A stretch of DNA of 64,000 bases. Origin: Streptomyces cinnamoneus. GTDB lineage: Bacteria; Actinomycetota; Actinomycetes; Streptomycetales; Streptomycetaceae. Made by a program: the position numbers and the translations under genes. The stretch's first letter is position 1, and each line of letters starts with the position of its first letter. The notes beneath the pieces were generated by a model that was not told the origin of the DNA, did no database searches, and saw only the letters and a list, made by a program, of their open reading frames with translations. The stretch is from NCBI RefSeq assembly GCF_014650495.1, contig NZ_BMVB01000004.1:372001-436000 (forward strand). The letters run 5' to 3'. Below are positions 63,931-64,000 of this stretch, piece by piece.

Positions 63931-64000
63931 ATGGCGCACACCGACAACGGCCGGCGGCGGCTGACCGCACGCCGCAGGCTGCGCACGGAGACACCGAGCA
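63931..64000 (+). CDS. Start of a gene cut by the right edge
   Basis: ATG preceded by gagggggaa about six bases upstream. The visible 23 residues (MAHTDNGRRRLTARRRLRTE) are basic and could be the head of a signal peptide or a disordered N-terminus. Nothing more can be inferred. Confidence 0.6.
   Translation, partial: MAHTDNGRRRLTARRRLRTETPS

Overview
The window is chromosomal DNA of a high-GC actinomycete, almost certainly a Streptomyces. The evidence is the codon use, the many GTG starts, the ATGA/GTGA stop-start overlaps, and marker genes: rbpA with a sigma-R-type promoter, the sporulation pair smeA-sffA, a cvnABCD conservon, a DasR-type site upstream of a GH18 chitinase, and the lnt-ppm1-fxsA-rbpA order. 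As I remember it, this order fits the S. coelicolor neighbourhood of about SCO1393-SCO1429, with accessory blocks added. I see no tRNA, rRNA, CRISPR array, transposase or prophage.

Layout. (1) 1-10.5 kb: a copper-type P-ATPase (cut at the left edge, with a large repeat-built insertion in its nucleotide-binding domain) and a small Met/His-ended membrane protein. Divergent from these are a P450 and a DIT1/PvcA-type isonitrile synthase, followed by a convergent FecB/FecCD/FecE-type metallophore ABC importer. A PIG-L deacetylase and a membrane SpoIIE-type phosphatase end the block. (2) 10.6-17.4 kb: a DhaL-DhaM fusion, secreted chitinase, acyl-CoA dehydrogenase, zinc-ribbon protein, Lrp/AsnC regulator and amidohydrolase. 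(3) 17.9-26.4 kb: conserved core: lnt, ppm1, fxsA, rbpA, a YczE/MocR divergent pair, sffA-smeA and an ankyrin protein. (4) 26.5-30.7 kb: a secreted glycosidase-like protein, an ATP-dependent DNA ligase and a small winged-helix-like protein. (5) 30.8-38.8 kb: a tight leftward operon with a benzoylformate-decarboxylase-like ThDP enzyme, a GlcD-type FAD 2-hydroxyacid oxidase, a P450 without the usual O2-activating I-helix residues, a lipase, a COX/alpha-dioxygenase-type heme peroxidase and a small protein. (6) 39-46.3 kb: small proteins, a glycosyltransferase, and the 5-oxoprolinase operon pxpABC with its GntR regulator, divergent from DUF969/DUF979 membrane proteins around a perfect palindrome. 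(7) 46.4-53.7 kb: a three-gene MukF/MukE/MukB-like (Wadjet JetABC-like) condensin operon with no JetD nuclease. (8) 53.7-64 kb: the conservon cvnABCD, a VanX-type dipeptidase, a GH31 alpha-glucosidase, acetoacetyl-CoA synthetase and the start of one more gene.

The systems most worth a second look are the dioxygenase/P450/lipase/hydroxyacid-oxidase/ThDP-decarboxylase operon (a possible bacterial oxylipin or fatty-acid alpha-oxidation pathway), the orphan condensin operon with an unusual Walker B motif, and the isonitrile synthase-P450 pair set between a copper ATPase and a metallophore-type importer. All functions are inferred from reading the translated sequence. No database search was run.
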